64,000 nucleotides of DNA from Curvibacter sp. PD_MW3 (GTDB taxonomy: Bacteria; Pseudomonadota; Gammaproteobacteria; Burkholderiales; Burkholderiaceae_C): assembly GCA_002633085.1 (NCBI GenBank), contig NSIV01000011.1, positions 24,001-88,000 of the forward strand, in the 5' to 3' direction. The notes under the pieces are model-generated. The model was given only the letters and a program-made list of their open reading frames with translations. It made no database searches and was not told where the DNA came from. Shown one piece after another: positions 54,472 to 62,982 of this stretch (the stretch's first letter is position 1; every line of letters starts with the position of its first letter). The position numbers and the translations under genes are program-made.

Positions 54472-55167
54472 TCAGAACGGCAAAACGCTGAAAAAGAACC
54501 GCATTAACCAGCCAACTGTTTGCGCTTCGTTCTGGGCGCCACGGCCCTTGGATTCGACGCGGACATTGGCCACCTGGCTGGAGTTCACAATGCTGCCCGG
54601 CAGGACAGAGCGCGGATCGACCGTGCCGGAGAAGCGCAACACGTCGACGTTCTGGTTCACGCCGATCTGTTTTTCCCCCACCACCACCAGATGCCCATTG
54701 GGCAGGACCTCGGCCACCGTGGTGGTGATCGAGCCGGAGAAGGTGTTGGCGCTTTCCGTGCCGCCTTTGCCGGAGAAGTCGTTGGCCGAGGTGCCGGCGA
54801 TACGGGTCTGATTTTCCGCGGCGGTGGCCGGGAAGTTAAAGCCCGGAACGGCGGTAACGGACGAGTTGGCGCTGCTGGTGCGATTGGCCGTGGAGGTCGA
54901 CTTCTGGCTGGCCGTGACGTTCTCCACGATCACGACCGTCAGGGTGTCGCCGACCACGCGGGCACGCCGGTCTTCGAAGGAGGGGCGATAGCCGACCGTC
55001 TGGAACAGGCTGCCGGTGACGGGCCGGGCGGATGGGCTGGGGATAGCCGTGGGTTTGGGTTCGGCGAAGTCGACCTTCGGCGCGGTGGTTTCGCAGCCGG
55101 CGCACAGTCCGGCAATCACCACCACCCAGCCCAAGCGTTGCAGCGAAGAGTAAACCATCGTGTTCAT
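54472..55167 (-). CDS. flgH: Flagellar L-ring lipoprotein FlgH
   Basis: 231 residues. The lipobox LCAGC (acyl-Cys25) marks an outer-membrane lipoprotein; the mature protein has SLFQ, GDTLTVVIVENVTAS and the Gly/Thr-rich C-terminal SANTFSGSITTTVAEVLPNG. The ATG inside GTGATG is preferred because GGGG lies eight bases before it; the GTG one codon upstream is possible. It overlaps flgG by a base (TGATG). Confidence 0.95.
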   Translation of the reverse strand: MNTMVYSSLQRLGWVVVIAGLCAGCETTAPKVDFAEPKPTAIPSPSARPVTGSLFQTVGYRPSFEDRRARVVGDTLTVVIVENVTASQKSTSTANRTSSANSSVTAVPGFNFPATAAENQTRIAGTSANDFSGKGGTESANTFSGSITTTVAEVLPNGHLVVVGEKQIGVNQNVDVLRFSGTVDPRSVLPGSIVNSSQVANVRVESKGRGAQNEAQTVGWLMRFFFSVLPF

Positions 55168-55955
55168 CACAATTGCCCCAGTTTCTGCAGCATCTGATCG
55201 GAGGTCTGGATGGCCTTCGAGTTCATTTCGTAGGCGCGCTGGGTCTGGATCATGGTCACCAGTTCCTGCACCACGTTGACGTTGGAGGTTTCCAGATAAC
55301 CCTGCATCAGGCTGCCCATGCCATTGAGGCCCGGCGTGCCGGTATTGGGCTGCCCCGAAGCGGCGGTTTCGATGTACATGTTCTGCCCGCGCGGCTCCAA
55401 GCCGGCCGGGTTGATGAAGCTGGCCAGGGCGATGGTGCCGATCTGGCGATCGACCATCTTGCCGTTTTCCTTGATCGAGGCGGTGACATTGCCGTCCGCG
55501 CTGATGACCAGGTTCTCTGCATTGCTGGGCACCGTGATGCCGTTGGCCACAGCGAAGCCGTTGTTGGTCACCACCTGGCCTTGGGCGTTGATCTTGAACG
55601 AGCCGTCACGGGTGTAGCCCATGGTGCCATCGGGCATGGTCACCTGGAAAAAACCGTTGCCCTGAATCGCCACGTCGAGGTTGTTGCTCGACTGCTGCAC
55701 ATTGCCTTGGGTGAACTGGCGCGCCGTACCGACCACGCGCACACCGGTGCCGAGCTGCAGGCCGGTCGGCAGTTGCGACTGTTCGGAAGTGGCGGAGCCG
55801 ACCTGGCGCAGGTTCTGGTACATCAGGTCTTCGAACGCCACATTGGAGCGCTTGAAGCCGGTGGTGGAGACGTTGGCCAGGTTGTTGGAGATGGTGTCCA
55901 GCTGCATCTGCTGGGCTTCCATGCCGGTTTTCGAGATCCACAGGGAGTTGATCAT
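55167..55955 (-). CDS. flgG: Flagellar distal rod protein FlgG
   Basis: 262 residues with MINSLWISKTGMEAQQMQLDTISNNLANVSTTGFKRS at the start and the conserved EQLQ-like C-terminal helix (QELVTMIQTQRAYEMNSKAIQTSDQMLQKLGQL). The terminal helices form the coiled core of the rod. Followed by flgH with overlap. Confidence 0.97.
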   Translation of the reverse strand: MINSLWISKTGMEAQQMQLDTISNNLANVSTTGFKRSNVAFEDLMYQNLRQVGSATSEQSQLPTGLQLGTGVRVVGTARQFTQGNVQQSSNNLDVAIQGNGFFQVTMPDGTMGYTRDGSFKINAQGQVVTNNGFAVANGITVPSNAENLVISADGNVTASIKENGKMVDRQIGTIALASFINPAGLEPRGQNMYIETAASGQPNTGTPGLNGMGSLMQGYLETSNVNVVQELVTMIQTQRAYEMNSKAIQTSDQMLQKLGQL

Positions 55956-55996
55956 GATGAGTTCCTAGGGCTTGTACGAGGGCGAATCTGTGGGCC

Positions 55997-56737
55997 TTAG
56001 CCTTGCAGGTTCAACAGCTGACCGGCCGAGCGGTCGTTGGATTCAGCGGTCTGGAGCAGGCGCATCTGCACTTCAAACTGGCGTGCGGTCTGGATCATGC
56101 CGACCATGTTTTCAATGGCGTTGACGTTGGAGCCTTCCAGCGTGCCGGGCATCAGGCGGGCGGTGGCGTTGTTGGGCAGGGCATCACCGGCCGTCGCACG
56201 GAACAGACCATCAGTGCCGCGCTTGATGGGTTCATCCGCTGTCGGGGTGACCATCTTGAGGCGCCCAACGGTGGCCGGTTGCTGGCCGTTGACCTTGGCC
56301 GTGATCGTGCCGTCGGCGCCGATGCTGACCGTGGCGCCGGCAGGAATGTCGATGGGGGCGCCACCGTCAGACAGCACGGGGAGGCCGGTGTTGGTCTGCA
56401 GGGTGCCCGCGGGCGAAATTTGCATGGAGCCGTTGCGCGTATAGGCCTCGGTGCCATCCAGGCCCTGCACGGCAAACCAGGCATTGCCCTGGGCCATGAC
56501 GTCCAGGTCGCGCCCGGTATGTTGCGAGGGGCCGGGCGTGTCCAGGTGGCCGGTGGTGGTCTCCAGCGCGAAGACGCGGGTGGTGGCGCCGTCGCCGCGC
56601 AGGGGCACGGCACGGTAGGCCGCCAACTCGGCGCGAAACCCGTTGGTCGACACATTGGCCAGGTTGTTCGACAACACAGCCTGGCGGTGGGCGGCCGCAT
56701 TGGCGCCCGTCATCGCGGTGTAAATCAGTTTGTCCAT
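55997..56737 (-). CDS. flgF: Flagellar rod protein FlgF
   Basis: 246 residues with MDKLIYTAMTGANAAAHRQAVLSNNLANVSTNGFRAEL and a C-terminal VGMIQTARQFEVQMRLLQTAESNDRSAGQLLNLQG helix, typical of FlgF. It precedes flgG after 41 nt. Confidence 0.95.
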   Translation of the reverse strand: MDKLIYTAMTGANAAAHRQAVLSNNLANVSTNGFRAELAAYRAVPLRGDGATTRVFALETTTGHLDTPGPSQHTGRDLDVMAQGNAWFAVQGLDGTEAYTRNGSMQISPAGTLQTNTGLPVLSDGGAPIDIPAGATVSIGADGTITAKVNGQQPATVGRLKMVTPTADEPIKRGTDGLFRATAGDALPNNATARLMPGTLEGSNVNAIENMVGMIQTARQFEVQMRLLQTAESNDRSAGQLLNLQG

Positions 56738-56772
56738 GGCGAAATGTGCTCAGTACAGGTTCAGGGCAGGGC

Positions 56773-58023
56773 TTAGCGTAGGCTGGTCAGAGCCGACAGC
56801 GCCTGGTCCTGCGTCTTGATGGTCTGCACGTTCGCCTGGTAGGCGCGCTGGGCGGTCATCATGTTGACGAGTTCGGCGGTCAGATCGACGTTCGAGTCTT
56901 CCAGCGCCCCGGAGCGGACGGATCCCAGGCTCAGGGTGCCGGGTGTGCCGGGGGTGGCCACACCCGATGAGTTGGTTGCCACCCAGTTGCCGCCGCCGAC
57001 CGGCTGCAGGCCCTGGTTGTTGCGGAACGAGGCCAGCTGGATCTGGCAGGCGTCCATGCTCTTGCCGTTGGAGTAGCGGGCGGTGATGACGCCGGATTCG
57101 GAGATCTTGATGCCCGTGAAGGAGCCGTCGGGATTGCCGTTCTGGCTCAGCGTGGTCACGCCAAAAGAAGAAGCGAACTGGGTTGAATTGGTGAAGGAGG
57201 CCTGGGCGTTAAACGTGCCATTCTTCGTCGTGAAGGGCAGGGTGAACGGTCCCGGGTTCAGCAGCTTGCCGTTGCTGTCGAACTGCAGGGTGGCGACGTT
57301 GGAGGTCGTGGCGGTGGCGGCGCTGGTCGGGTCGGTGAAAACCTCCCAGTTGTTGACCAGCGGGGTCGGAAGCGGGCCGCCGGTGTCTGCAACCCGACGC
57401 ATGTAAACCTTGACGTCCTGAGCAATACCCTGGGTGTCGTAGGCGGTGATGGAGGTGCCGTAGGTCGTCAGCGGCGTGGTGGGTGTCGGTGTATTCCAGA
57501 CAACGGCGCGAGCGTCCAGATTGAACTGCATGCCAATCGTGGTCGTCTGTGCCGGTGCATTGCTGGTGCTGGTGTCGATCCTCAGCGGGCCGAGGGTCTG
57601 TCCACCGCTGAGGTCGTAATTGATGCCGTACAGTTTCTCGCCGTTGTTGTTGACGACATAACCGTCCTGGTCCAGCTTGAAAATGCCGGAGCGGCTGTAC
57701 AGCGAAGGTTTGTCCTTGTCCTGGCCGGTCGCGTTGTAGGGGATCAGGGGGAAGAAACCGTCGCCGTTGATGGCCAGATCCAGCGTGTTGCCGGTCACGG
57801 AAATATTGCCTTGCGAGAATTCCTGGGAAACGGCGGACACTTCAACGCCGATACCCGCCTGGCCACCCGAGCCGCCGGCGCCGATGGTGGAGGCAATCAC
57901 TTCAGCGAATTCGGCGCGCGACTTTTTGGCGCCTGCGGTGCCGGCATTCGCGATGTTGTTGCCGATGACGTCGAGGTTTTTGCTGGCGGCATTCAAGCCG
58001 GAGAGGCCGGTCTGGAAACTCAT
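56773..58023 (-). CDS. flgE: Flagellar hook protein FlgE
   Basis: 416 residues: N-terminal SFQTGLSGLNAASKNLDVIGNNIANAGTAGAKKS with the rod-type signature, and C-terminal VNMMTAQRAYQANVQTIKTQDQALSALTSLR. A variable Gly/Thr/Asn-rich middle forms the outer hook surface. It is shorter than many FlgE proteins but complete. Confidence 0.96.
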   Translation of the reverse strand: MSFQTGLSGLNAASKNLDVIGNNIANAGTAGAKKSRAEFAEVIASTIGAGGSGGQAGIGVEVSAVSQEFSQGNISVTGNTLDLAINGDGFFPLIPYNATGQDKDKPSLYSRSGIFKLDQDGYVVNNNGEKLYGINYDLSGGQTLGPLRIDTSTSNAPAQTTTIGMQFNLDARAVVWNTPTPTTPLTTYGTSITAYDTQGIAQDVKVYMRRVADTGGPLPTPLVNNWEVFTDPTSAATATTSNVATLQFDSNGKLLNPGPFTLPFTTKNGTFNAQASFTNSTQFASSFGVTTLSQNGNPDGSFTGIKISESGVITARYSNGKSMDACQIQLASFRNNQGLQPVGGGNWVATNSSGVATPGTPGTLSLGSVRSGALEDSNVDLTAELVNMMTAQRAYQANVQTIKTQDQALSALTSLR

Positions 58024-58082
58024 GATCTAGGTTCCTTTATGGAAGATGTCGGGCGGTGAAATGGATCGATGAACAGGTCGGG

Positions 58083-58736
58083 TCAATAAATGGCCGCGAC
58101 GTCGGTGTAGGAAACGCTGGCGCCATTGGCCAAGTTCAGCTTCAGCGTGCCGCTCTCGTTGCTGACCGACTGGATGGTGTCGACGGCCATCGGTGTGGCC
58201 GACACGCTCTTGCCACCCATGCTGGCTTTGACGGCGATCTTGACGGTCTGCCCCTGGTAGGCCGAGGCATCCCAGGTGAATTCGTGGCGGCCGGCATTCT
58301 TGGCACCCAGGTTGAAGGTGTCGAGCACCTGGCCGCCGGGGGTTTGGATCTCGACGCTCACGGAGTCGGCGCTGGCACCGACGTCCACGGCGCCAGCAGC
58401 AACGCCTTTGCTCACGCTCAGGGTGTTGCTGGGCAGCAGAACGTTGTGTCCGACCATGGAGGCGCTTTGCAGGATCTGCGTCGACAGCAGCTGCGAGACC
58501 ATGCTGGACATGGTCTCGTTGAGCTTGTTGATGCCAGTGACGGTGTTGATCTGCGCCATCTGACTGGTCATCTGCGCGTTGTCCATGGGATTCATCGGAT
58601 CCTGGTTGTTCAGCTGCGCCACGAGCAGCTTGAGGAAGCGGTCCTGGGCGGCGGTTGCGTCGCTCACGGTGCCGGAGCCGGTGGTCAGGTTGTTGAGGGC
58701 AGCCGTGCTGCTGTTCACAGACGAGGTGGTGGTCAT
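58083..58736 (-). CDS. flgD: Flagellar hook-capping protein FlgD
   Basis: 217 residues. N-terminal TSSVNSSTAALNNLTTG and LKLLVAQLNNQDPMNPMDNAQMTSQMAQINTVTGINKLN form the capping signature, followed by the beta domain (FNLGAKNAGRHEFTWDASAYQGQTVKIAVKA). Caps the growing hook and is then released. Confidence 0.96.
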   Translation of the reverse strand: MTTTSSVNSSTAALNNLTTGSGTVSDATAAQDRFLKLLVAQLNNQDPMNPMDNAQMTSQMAQINTVTGINKLNETMSSMVSQLLSTQILQSASMVGHNVLLPSNTLSVSKGVAAGAVDVGASADSVSVEIQTPGGQVLDTFNLGAKNAGRHEFTWDASAYQGQTVKIAVKASMGGKSVSATPMAVDTIQSVSNESGTLKLNLANGASVSYTDVAAIY

Positions 58737-58754
58737 GGTCTTGGTCCTTCTGGC

Positions 58755-59159
58755 TTATTGGCCAAGTTGGAGGGTTTTGAGCAGCAGCGTCTTGGCGGTG
58801 TTCATGACTTCGACGTTGTTCTGGTACGAGCGGGACGCGGAAATCATGTTGACCATTTCCTCGACCGGATTGACGTTGGATTGCGTGATGAACCCTTCGG
58901 CGTCAGCCATGGGGTGACTCGGGTTGTGCGTGCGCTTGCCGGGTTCCTGGTTTTCGCTGATGGTGCTGACCTTGACGCCAGCGGACGCCTGGGAGTCCAT
59001 CAGAACGGTTTCGAAAACGACCTGACGGCCTTTGTAGATCTTGCCGTCCGGACCGGCCACGGCATCCGCGTTGGCCAGATTACTGGCCACCACGTTGAGT
59101 CGTTGCGACTGCGCACTGACAGCGCTGCCAGAGACGCCAAAGATGGAAAACATGGACAT
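58755..59159 (-). CDS. flgC: Flagellar proximal rod protein FlgC
   Basis: 134 residues with MSMFSIFGVSGSAVSAQSQRLNVVASNLANADAVAG and the C-terminal NPVEEMVNMISASRSYQNNVEVMNTAKTLLLKTLQLGQ. Separated by 26 nt from flgB. Confidence 0.96.
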   Translation of the reverse strand: MSMFSIFGVSGSAVSAQSQRLNVVASNLANADAVAGPDGKIYKGRQVVFETVLMDSQASAGVKVSTISENQEPGKRTHNPSHPMADAEGFITQSNVNPVEEMVNMISASRSYQNNVEVMNTAKTLLLKTLQLGQ

Positions 59160-59185
59160 GGTGAGTTTCCTGGTCCTGTTGAAAG

Positions 59186-59608
59186 TTACTGGCCTTGGAT
59201 CGCGCTCAAGATTGTCTTGGCGTGGCCGTTAATAAAGCGAAGGGTGGACTCGTAGCGCACCGCGTTGTCGACGAAGTTGCTGCGTTCGCGGTCGAGGTCA
59301 ACGCTGTTGCCGTCCATGCTCGGTTGCGTTTGCGGGGCGTAAGCCAGAGGGTTGCCGCCGAGTTCGCCCGTGCTGCTGGTCAGCGGGATGTGTTTGCTGT
59401 TGGATGTGCTGCTGCTCATGCGGGAGGCAACGGGCGATGTGCTGTTGCCGGTGGCATTGGCCATGGCTTCACGGAAGTTCACGTCGCGTGCCACATAACC
59501 CGGCGTGTCGGCGTTGGCAATGTTGCTCGCAATGACGCGCTGGCGTTCGGCGCGCACGACCAGGGCCTTCGAATGGAAGTCCAGACTGTTGGTCATTTGT
59601 GCAAACAT
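59186..59608 (-). CDS. flgB: Flagellar proximal rod protein FlgB
   Basis: 140 residues with NSLDFHSKALVVRAERQRVIASNIANADTPGYVARDVNF, typical of FlgB. First gene of the leftward flgB-L run. GAGG precedes ATG. The 219-nt divergent gap to flgA should carry its promoter, but no single motif was assigned. Confidence 0.95.
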   Translation of the reverse strand: MFAQMTNSLDFHSKALVVRAERQRVIASNIANADTPGYVARDVNFREAMANATGNSTSPVASRMSSSTSNSKHIPLTSSTGELGGNPLAYAPQTQPSMDGNSVDLDRERSNFVDNAVRYESTLRFINGHAKTILSAIQGQ

Positions 59609-59827
59609 GAATTACCTCAACTTTCGGTCTTGCAACGCCACAGGCCGGTGCCCGGGCTTTCGACGTCTGGCAATTATGGAAATAACTTAAATTTTCGAGA
59701 CCTTGAAGTAAGGGGAAAACACCCTGTATTTGCCGGATTCGCGCAGGGGCGTCTGTTCGTATAGTTCCCAGCGTGGGGTAGCGGCCGAAGACCGTTCTGG
59801 GCCCCGCGTTCGGAAAGGATTCCCGTC
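59609..59827. other. Divergent regulatory gap flgB / flgA
   Basis: No gene is supported. AT-rich near flgB. The promoters for the two flagellar units must lie here; I did not find a clear sigma54 or sigma28 match. Confidence 0.45.
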
Positions 59828-60574
59828 ATGAATGAAAAAATGGATCAGGTTTTGCCGTGGCGTTCGCTGCGGATGATCTTTTTCTGGGTGTTTGCCTCCC
59901 TGATGGCCACAGTTGCCCAGGCGCAGACCCAGCCGGCCGAATCGGAGTTTCTGGGGGCGACGCGCCATTGGCTGGACCAGGCCGTCGCCGGCATTCAGTC
60001 GTCCGGGGCCGTGCCTTTGCGCATGGAGGTATCGGTGGGTACGCTGGACAGCCGGTTGCGCCTGGCCAGCTGCTCCCGGGTTGAGCCCTATATTCCTGTT
60101 GGAACCCGTCTGTGGGGGCGAACCCGTCTGGGCTTACGTTGTATTGAGGGCATGGGGAAGTGGAACGTCTTTCTGCCCGTCACCATCAAGGCCATTGGGC
60201 GTGCTTGGGTCATGCGACGCGACGTGGTTCCCGGTACGGTGCTGGGCGAGGCCGACGTGATGGAGGCGGAGGTCGACTGGGCAGAAGAACCCAGTCCGAT
60301 CATTGCGGATCCGGCGCTCTGGGTTGGCCAGGTGGCGGTCCGGAATCTGATGACCGGCCAGGCCTTGCGCCAGAATATGGTGCGTCCGGCCCAGGTGTTT
60401 CAGGCCGGTGCCCAGGTTCGTATCGTGGCCCAAGGCACTGGTTTTCAGATCCATTCCGATGGCCAAGCGCTGTCGCCCGGTGTGGTTGGGCAACTGGCCA
60501 AGGTCCGCATGGACAATGGCCGCGTGATGTCCGGCATGGTACTGGATGCCCGAACAGTGAAGTTGGAAATGTAA
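59828..60574 (+). CDS. flgA: Flagellar P-ring assembly chaperone FlgA
   Basis: 248 residues with a signal peptide (to about residue 33), then the SAF-like C-terminal domain (VVPGTVLGEADVMEAEVDW, LMTGQALRQNMVRPAQVFQAGAQVRIVAQGTGF). Acts in the periplasm with FlgI. Faces away from flgB. Confidence 0.94.
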   Translation: MNEKMDQVLPWRSLRMIFFWVFASLMATVAQAQTQPAESEFLGATRHWLDQAVAGIQSSGAVPLRMEVSVGTLDSRLRLASCSRVEPYIPVGTRLWGRTRLGLRCIEGMGKWNVFLPVTIKAIGRAWVMRRDVVPGTVLGEADVMEAEVDWAEEPSPIIADPALWVGQVAVRNLMTGQALRQNMVRPAQVFQAGAQVRIVAQGTGFQIHSDGQALSPGVVGQLAKVRMDNGRVMSGMVLDARTVKLEM

Positions 60575-60606
60575 GACAGGTTTTTCCGAAAGGATGCGGA
60601 AAAACC

Positions 60607-60633
60607 TAAAGTAAGTCATGATCGTGCCGATAT
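60607..60633 (+). promoter_or_regulatory. Sigma28 (FliA) promoter of flgMN
   Basis: TAAAGTAA-N11-GCCGATAT matches the FliA consensus TAAAGTTT-N11-GCCGATAA at nearly every base with exact spacing, 42 nt upstream of the flgM start. So flgM and flgN should be late class genes under FliA control. Confidence 0.85.
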
Positions 60634-60675
60634 CTATCGTACAAGGCTACTTCCACGGTAGTTCTGGAGAACGCG

Positions 60676-61005
60676 ATGAAAATAGGTCAGCCATCAGATT
60701 TGCCAATTACTTCGACACCGCCTGCGGCGTCGGGGGCCTCGTCCGCGTCCGCCAAGGCGGCTTCGCAGGGCGCTGCCGCGACTGCTTCGCGCAACGCCAG
60801 TTCGGCGAGCGTGTCGGTCACGGTTTCGGCGCAGGTACGTACCTTGACGCAAGCCGATCAATCCGAGTCCGCCGATGTGGACATGGACAAGGTGAACGCC
60901 GTGCGCAGTGAGATTGAACAGGGTACCTATGTGGTCAACCCCGAGGCCATTGCCGACAAGTTGTTGGCCAATGCCAAGGAAATGCTTGACCGTACCCGAA
61001 GCTGA
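60676..61005 (+). CDS. flgM: Anti-sigma28 factor FlgM
   Basis: 109 residues. Disordered Ser/Ala-rich N-terminal part, then a helical C-terminal FliA-binding region (DMDKVNAVRSEIEQGTYVVNPEAIADKLLANAKEMLDRTRS). Holds FliA inactive until the hook is finished and FlgM is exported. Preceded by a FliA promoter, giving autoregulation. Confidence 0.94.
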   Translation: MKIGQPSDLPITSTPPAASGASSASAKAASQGAAATASRNASSASVSVTVSAQVRTLTQADQSESADVDMDKVNAVRSEIEQGTYVVNPEAIADKLLANAKEMLDRTRS

Positions 61006-61030
61006 TTTTCCTTATTGAGGGTGTCTTGCC

Positions 61031-61411
61031 ATGTTGTCCGCACAGATTGAAGAGCAGTTGTCCGAGATCGAGCAGCAATGCGCGGTACTGACTGCAGCTG
61101 TGGACAGTGGTGAGCCGGTTGCTCTGGAGGCGGCCAGCACCCAGTTGCGGCAGTTGGCCGTCGACTTATCCCGTTCGCAGGAAGTCGCTCACCTGGATGC
61201 TCAAGCTACGCAAGCGTTCAAGACCCGTTTGCAGAAGGTCGTCGGAGGGATTGCGGCGCAGCGCGGCAGTTTGGCGCGCCGTGCGGCGGTGGTCGAACGT
61301 GGCTTGAACGCCATGGTGCCTGCCACGCGCGAGTCGACTTACGGGCAGGCAGCCGGCCCCTATGGCGCCGCGGCAAAACAAAGCGGCGCTTTCAAGTTGC
61401 TCACCGCCTGA
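61031..61411 (+). CDS. flgN: Flagellar export chaperone FlgN
   Basis: 126 residues, mostly helical (QIEEQLSEIEQQCAVLTAAV...), in the FlgN position right after flgM. Probable chaperone for FlgK and FlgL. The sequence is divergent, so position supports the call as much as similarity. Confidence 0.8.
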   Translation: MLSAQIEEQLSEIEQQCAVLTAAVDSGEPVALEAASTQLRQLAVDLSRSQEVAHLDAQATQAFKTRLQKVVGGIAAQRGSLARRAAVVERGLNAMVPATRESTYGQAAGPYGAAAKQSGAFKLLTA

Positions 61412-61429
61412 GTGCTGTCAAACAAGATT

Positions 61430-61461
61430 AAAAAAAGGGCTGCCATCGCAGCCCTTTTTTT
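61430..61461. terminator. Bidirectional terminator between flgN and fliA
   Basis: GGGCTGC and GCAGCCC form a 7-bp stem with a CATC loop, flanked by A7 on the left and T7 on the right, so it works on both strands and ends the convergent flgAMN and flhF-fliA units. Confidence 0.9.
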
Positions 61462-62173
61462 AATGTGCGCGCATCTTGGCGCGCAAGCGGGCAATCGACT
61501 GGCTGTGCAGTTGACAAACGCGTGATTCGGTAATGCCCAGAACCGCCGCGATTTCCTTGAGATTCATGTCCTTCTCGTAGTACATGCTCATGATGTACTG
61601 CTCGCGCTCGGGCAGATTTTTGATGGCCTCAACCAGGGACTTGCGGATACGCTGGTCGCGCAGCAGCTCCATGGGGTCGGCCTCGGTGTCGACCATATGG
61701 CGGTCGAGAAAGCTGTCTTCGCCTTCGCCGCCAGCCATGTCCTCAAGGTAAACCAGCTGCGTGCCCTGCACCTTGCCCAGCAGCGTCTGGTAGTCGGCCA
61801 GGCTCATGCCCAATTCGCCGGCAATCTCGGACTCCGTCGGGCTGCGACCCAGCCGGTGTTCCAGGCGGCGCAGAGCGACTTCGATTTCTTTCTGGCTCTT
61901 GCGTGAGCCACGCGACATCCAGTCGTTTTCCCGCAGTTCGTCGATCATGGCGCCACGGATGCGCTGGGTCGCGAAGGTCTCAAACTGGACGCCCTGGGTG
62001 GCTTCAAAACGGTTCAGAGCTTCGGACAAGCCAATCAGACCGACCTGGATCAGATCGTCCACCTGAACGCTGGGCGGCAGCTTGGCCATCATGTGATGGG
62101 CCAGGCGGCGGACCAGGGGGGAATACTGCCGGATCAGGGCATTACGGTCGAGTTGACCTTTGGCGGTGTACAT
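61460..62173 (-). CDS. fliA: Sigma28 factor FliA
   Basis: 237 residues of the sigma70 family, flagellar group. Region 2 (LIRQYSPLVRRLAHHMMAKLPPSVQVDDLIQVGLIGLSEALNRFE) and region 4 (KEIAAVLGITESRVCQLHSQSIARLRAKM) are intact. GAGGAG lies seven bases before ATG; that ATG shares its first base with the TGA of the upstream FlhG-like gene. Controlled by FlgM. Confidence 0.97.
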   Translation of the reverse strand: MYTAKGQLDRNALIRQYSPLVRRLAHHMMAKLPPSVQVDDLIQVGLIGLSEALNRFEATQGVQFETFATQRIRGAMIDELRENDWMSRGSRKSQKEIEVALRRLEHRLGRSPTESEIAGELGMSLADYQTLLGKVQGTQLVYLEDMAGGEGEDSFLDRHMVDTEADPMELLRDQRIRKSLVEAIKNLPEREQYIMSMYYEKDMNLKEIAAVLGITESRVCQLHSQSIARLRAKMRAH

Positions 62174-62982
62174 CAATGACTCCTCTTCCCAATGTCATTG
62201 TCGTTCATGGCCTGCTGCCAGGCGGACATGGTGGCATCCGGTCGGCGTGGCATTCCGTTTTCCAGCAGGCGCAGCGCCAGCCGGTTGACGTCGCGCGGCG
62301 CCTCTTCGTCGTCTTGCCGCATGTCCACGCTCAAGGTGGTGATCTGCTGGCCCAGAAAGTTCATGGCGCAGCCTTGAAGGCTTTTGTTCAGGTTGCGGGC
62401 CCAAGCCAGACTGTTCTGATCGGATGCGTCCACCATGGAAACGATGGTAGGTTGAAGTCGGCCGTTGAGCAACAGCTGTTTCATGGCCTGATAGGCCGTA
62501 AGCACGGAGCGCTCATTGGTGGAAACAGCCAGCAGGGGTTCGATGTGACTGCCCGGCAGGTTGGTGGCCAACATGCCGGCATTCGCATACAGCAGTACCA
62601 CATCATAGTTCTGGAACAGCTGTTCAAGGGCCTCAAACGGCGCCGTGTCTTCCTGGCCCTGAGACGCTGCACACAGTTGGCGCAAGCCAATGGCAGCTGG
62701 GTAGATCGACCAAGCCGTATCCATGGCCTCGTGCGGCATGTCTTCAGGCCGACCACTTGGGGCGAGCAGTTGCTGCAGGCCGGGGTTGCTTGGGGATTCG
62801 CTTTGCGTGGCATCCAGTACGACGGCGAAATAGCCCAACTCGGACCAGGCCGCACACAGGCTCCACAGCAGCGGGAGCTCGCTGGGCCGATCGTCATGGC
62901 TGGCCATGACCACGAGGCGGGGTGAGGCCTGGGTGCTGAGCCCCTGCAGGCCTGCGCCCTGGGTGACACATGCATCAAGCAT
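62173..62982 (-). CDS. FlhG-like MinD family protein without P-loop
   Basis: 269 residues between flhF and fliA, the usual place of flhG, a MinD-type ATPase that sets flagellar number. Yet the segment that should hold KGGVGKT reads RLVVMASHDDRPSELPLLWS, so it lacks a Walker A motif and may not bind ATP. Later segments (VVLLYANAGMLATNLPGSHIEPLLAVSTNERSVLTAYQAMKQLL) still fit a MinD fold. It overlaps flhF by 8 nt and fliA by 1 nt. Confidence 0.72.
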   Translation of the reverse strand: MLDACVTQGAGLQGLSTQASPRLVVMASHDDRPSELPLLWSLCAAWSELGYFAVVLDATQSESPSNPGLQQLLAPSGRPEDMPHEAMDTAWSIYPAAIGLRQLCAASQGQEDTAPFEALEQLFQNYDVVLLYANAGMLATNLPGSHIEPLLAVSTNERSVLTAYQAMKQLLLNGRLQPTIVSMVDASDQNSLAWARNLNKSLQGCAMNFLGQQITTLSVDMRQDDEEAPRDVNRLALRLLENGMPRRPDATMSAWQQAMNDNDIGKRSH

